This document shows, in pieces, positions 61,500 through 64,000 of a stretch of DNA of 64,000 nucleotides. The notes under the pieces were generated by a model that did not search any database, was not told the DNA's origin, and saw only the letters and a program-made list of their open reading frames with translations. The stretch spans positions 20,102,437-20,166,436 of the forward strand of contig NC_088313.1 in NCBI RefSeq assembly GCF_910592395.1. Reading direction: 5' to 3'. The stretch is from Lineus longissimus (Eukaryota; Nemertea; Pilidiophora; Heteronemertea; Lineidae). The translations under genes and the position numbers were made by a program. Every line of letters begins with the position of its first letter. The stretch's first letter is position 1.

Positions 61500-63074
61500 A
61501 AGCTCTCGTAGATACTCAGGTCACGCTTGTGGAGATGAACAAGCTGTAGTTTATTGCGGTAGTGCAGACAAAATGGTCAATAAACTTAATTGCTTCTGCT
61601 ATGCGAGCTCAGAGAAAGTCTGAACGGATCTCTTCTGGATCAAGAGGTGTGAATATTTGGCAAAATGAGGTACCATTCTATAGAGAATAGCAAAAACACC
61701 CGACAGGATATTGCAGATCAGTTCGCCACAGATACTCGAGACTTTTGCGCAAACCTCAAGTCGGTGTGTGGTGTTGGTGTCGCATACACCGTCATGGAGA
61801 TCCGCACTGGGATGGGAGAGCATGTTTTTTCCCATTAACTATCACTATTGTTATTCATGAGCCAGAATTCCATCTCAGCCACACACAACATTCCATGATT
61901 GATATCATACGAAAATCGTAGATGGTGTGGGAGGATATTCGGTATTGGAAAATTCCATAAATCGTGTTGATGATACGTTGCGCCGATTGCGGAATACTCG
62001 CAAGAGAGTCAGAATGAATCCTTTATGGTCTTCTAATGTAGTCCGGCCATGGTAAGTTGACAGTAGAGGATATTTCCCTAAACATAGTCGCTGGTTGAAG
62101 CCGGGCAATTCAGACTATGAAGGTAGCCATGTAAGAACGTGTGCCATTCTTCTTCTTGTTCCTGTCGGTGCTCCCATTAACTGCGTGAGGAAGTTATTAC
62201 AAACTTTAATGTACTATGCGCTCTTCTGTACTTGCAATCTTCCTCGTTACAGTTGTTGTTCCTGTGTTCTTCCTCCTTACTTTCGCTGAACATCCTGCAT
62301 GTAGATAATAGTATCATTTTGCCAGATATCCATTGTATGGTCAAGTAAAATCTGGGACAGTGGTAGTAAAACGATGCATAGAATTACAAAACTACAACGC
62401 ATGCTACTAAATATACAGTCATGCAACACGATCGTATCTCCCTATTGCACTTCACTCCATCTGTGGTATTGTACTTTTCCGTTCATGCCAATATACCATA
62501 TGCCATCTCCAATCAATGTTTTTGGCAGCATGGATGCTAATCACCTGCATCAATCTGAAAAGTGACTCGCGTGTCATTATAAGGATCGCTCCTCGCTATC
62601 TCGCTTTTGTCGGGATATTAGCAAGCTGGGATTGGCCAGGAATCTAATCATTGGATACTACTCTCTTCTTTTGATGCCATATTTTTCAATCACCTAATAC
62701 CTGATTGACGAATCTGGTTAATATGATATCATGATTAGAGAAAGGTACGTAATCGTTGAAAGCGTAAGAAAACTTTCTTGAGGCTCCATGAGCACTTCGA
62801 GAAATTCAACATGCTTGCATGAGCCGACGAGTTACGGCTCAACCCAAAGCGTGCATTTGCTTTGAATTCAATGCGTTGAGCGTCATTGGAAGATTAGTCC
62901 GAGCTGCCTTCAGCACTTTGTAAACATGATAAATCGGAGCAATCGAGGGATTAACTATTTGCTTTCATTAGAAAGAGCTTCCTTTAGACAAGCCATGTCA
63001 ACACTTGTCGTTACTTATTACCCGGTGAAGTGCTAGGACATTCTCGATGAAATCAAAAGATACACATCGTTGAA
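61500..63074. other. 1.6 kb with no gene recognised
   Basis: A hairpin TGAGCCG/CGGCTCA lies at 62820-62841. Frames of 60-80 codons carry no signature. Part of the first 100 bases may be the body of the SINE whose head ends near 61460. Confidence 0.45.
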
Positions 63075-63154
63075 GCCTCCTTGAAAAAAGATGGATACCT
63101 CCTTGATTGAAGGGAGATGAATGCCTCCTTGGAGAAAGATGACTGCCTCCTGAG
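63075..63154. repeat. short degenerate tandem repeat, 22-26 bp
   Basis: GCCTCCTTG (or ACCTCCTTG, GCCTCCTGA) starts units at 63075, about 63097, 63123 and 63145. The GAAAAAAGATGGA, GAAGGGAGATGAAT and GAGAAAGATGACT tails follow in order. It lies inside a 141-codon minus-strand frame (63033-63458), where it encodes a repeated FLQGG / FFQGG motif. That frame has no other support. Confidence 0.7.
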
Positions 63155-63518
63155 TGACTTTCTGATTTAACTGAGATAAATTGGGAAATTGCTTGGAAGT
63201 CGTGATATGTTTTAAGGGTGAGCTTGATAGCACTTTCATTGAGATTGTCCCTGGATTGGTCAGTTTAGTCGCCAATACTTTGACTGATTGTAGTTTGCAT
63301 GTATGGAAGATCTTACACATACGACACATCGGCGTGGCATGGTCAGACTCATCGATGTCTTTGCCGAAGCGCGGCTGGTGGAGACGAAACCTTCGGCGAC
63401 CTATCGGGAACCAAACACTTGGCGCTATTGGCGTTACCCCCCTGAGGTGAGGAGACATTCCCGATAAAGTCCATCGACTCTATTTGAACAGCGGTCTATC
63501 CCAAGAGACACGAATACC

Positions 63519-63656
63519 GGTACCAATGGCATTTAGTGTCCGTTTTCGAGTTGCTTCCTGTGCTGTCGTGACTAATTGCCATTATCTTCCACAGTGAAAA
63601 CAGCAGACAACGTCAAACAAAAAGTAGAAAAACGAACACTAAATGCCATTGGTACC
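63519..63656. repeat. inverted duplication, 28-bp arms
   Basis: Left arm 63519-63546 and right arm 63629-63656 are complementary over 28 bases with one mismatch. The outer 21 are perfect (GGTACCAATGGCATTTAGTG plus T on the left). Weaker complementarity appears to continue inward (GACAGCACAGGAAGCAA against AACAGCAGACAACGTCAAAC on the opposite strands), so the whole 138 bp is nearly palindromic. Both arms, read toward their ACACTAAATGCC side, translate to KRTLNAIGT. Confidence 0.85.
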
Positions 63657-63740
63657 AAACATGACTGCGAGATCTGCCTGTCTTCTTCAGACAGCTCAGC
63701 CATCCCATTCGTGTCGTGTTTCTGCCTTATTAGCGAATAA
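63595..63740 (+). pseudogene. possible exon with a RING-like start
   Basis: An acceptor-like CATTATCTTCCACAG ends at 63594. The frame from 63597 is open for 47 codons to TAA (63738-63740). It reads KTADNVKQKVEKRTLNAIGT, then KHDCEICLSSSDSSAIPFVS and CFCLISE. CEIC followed 13 residues later by P-F-V-S-C-F-C resembles the first half of a RING finger (CxxC...CxH). The expected His is Cys, and the remaining zinc ligands are lost to the stop. The amino half lies on the right arm of the inverted duplication. It may be a broken gene piece or a chance match. Confidence 0.25.
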
Positions 63741-64000
63741 AAACGCAATCAGTACTTCTCAAAGGGAAGTCACTCCCGTATTCTCAGCGGCTACGACCAG
63801 ATCTATGTCAGCTTTCCGTTCAGGAACAAAACCTTTGGCTTGGAGCGTGTTGTGATCAGAAGCATGAAATCAAGTCTAGAAAAAAACATGACATGTCCCT
63901 TTCTTTTGGTTTCCATTCCATTAATGTCCAACGGCTGGGTGTTTTAATGTAGTGTATGTGGACCGTGTTTTTCGACATTTCAAATGGCTTCACCGACACG
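63741..64000. other. window end, nothing recognised
   Basis: 260 bp without repeats or a supported frame. The 70-codon frame at 63643-63855 overlaps the inverted duplication out of phase with the RING-like reading. Confidence 0.5.

Noticed and set aside
63033-63458. 141-codon minus-strand frame
   Set aside because: Part of it is the short tandem repeat at 63075-63154. The rest shows no recognisable domain, and the opposite strand is open too.
1-64000. Prokaryotic features: operons, CRISPR arrays, insertion sequences, rRNA operons
   Set aside because: No dense long frames, no ribosome binding site pattern and no regularly spaced short repeats with unique spacers. The overall character is eukaryotic non-coding DNA.

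Overview
The window looks like intergenic and/or intronic DNA of an animal, most likely a marine invertebrate. The evidence is indirect. It is about 40% G+C by eye with no obvious CpG depletion. No reading frame exceeds about 150 codons, which is what chance gives in 128 kb of double-stranded sequence at this composition. RNA polymerase III (tRNA-like) promoter boxes of the kind that head SINEs are present, as are GT/AG splice-like signals. The word TACATGTA and its variants recur often, which from memory fits molluscs or echinoderms. I found no operon, no rRNA, no intact tRNA, no CRISPR array and no complete recognisable protein-coding gene. The species cannot be fixed from the sequence.

What the window clearly holds is repeat history. 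There is a 56-bp minisatellite at 6.11-6.63 kb and an 88-bp one at 17.92-18.20 kb. A series of much older local tandem duplications is now diverged: about 270-380 bp units at 11.57-12.79 kb, 206 bp at 14.43-14.88 kb, 440-560 bp spacing at 20.68-21.86 kb, 103 bp at 24.18-24.39 kb, about 127 bp at 36.78-36.99 kb, about 250 bp at 43.47-44.29 kb and about 176 bp at 52.88-53.19 kb. A short inverted-repeat element (12443-12561) sits inside the last unit of the 11.57-12.79 kb array. Comparing it with the empty second unit defines its ends and an apparent 3-bp target duplication. A tRNA-Thr-like SINE head lies at 61.40 kb, with weaker tRNA-like pieces at 1-56 and on the minus strand near 21.76 kb.

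Coding evidence is weak. A few stretches combine an open frame with plausible splice sites or a family-like residue pattern. They are a two-exon model with an immunoglobulin-like Cys...Trp core at 57.88-58.26 kb, single exon-like blocks at 44.99-45.24 kb and 60.62-60.91 kb, a terminal-exon-like frame at 30.89-31.22 kb, and a Kozak-like first-exon candidate at 55.15 kb. Decayed fragments resemble a Cys/His zinc-binding domain (46.5 kb), a reverse transcriptase catalytic core (35.8 kb) and a RING finger (63.6 kb). The RING-like piece lies on one arm of a near-palindromic inverted duplication. These are proposals, and the rest of the window shows no gene that I can recognise.

The best leads are the nested inverted-repeat element with its empty-site paralogue, the different hairpins at the same place in two copies of that array, the inverted duplication of an exon-like segment at 63.5 kb, and the density of independent ancient tandem duplications.
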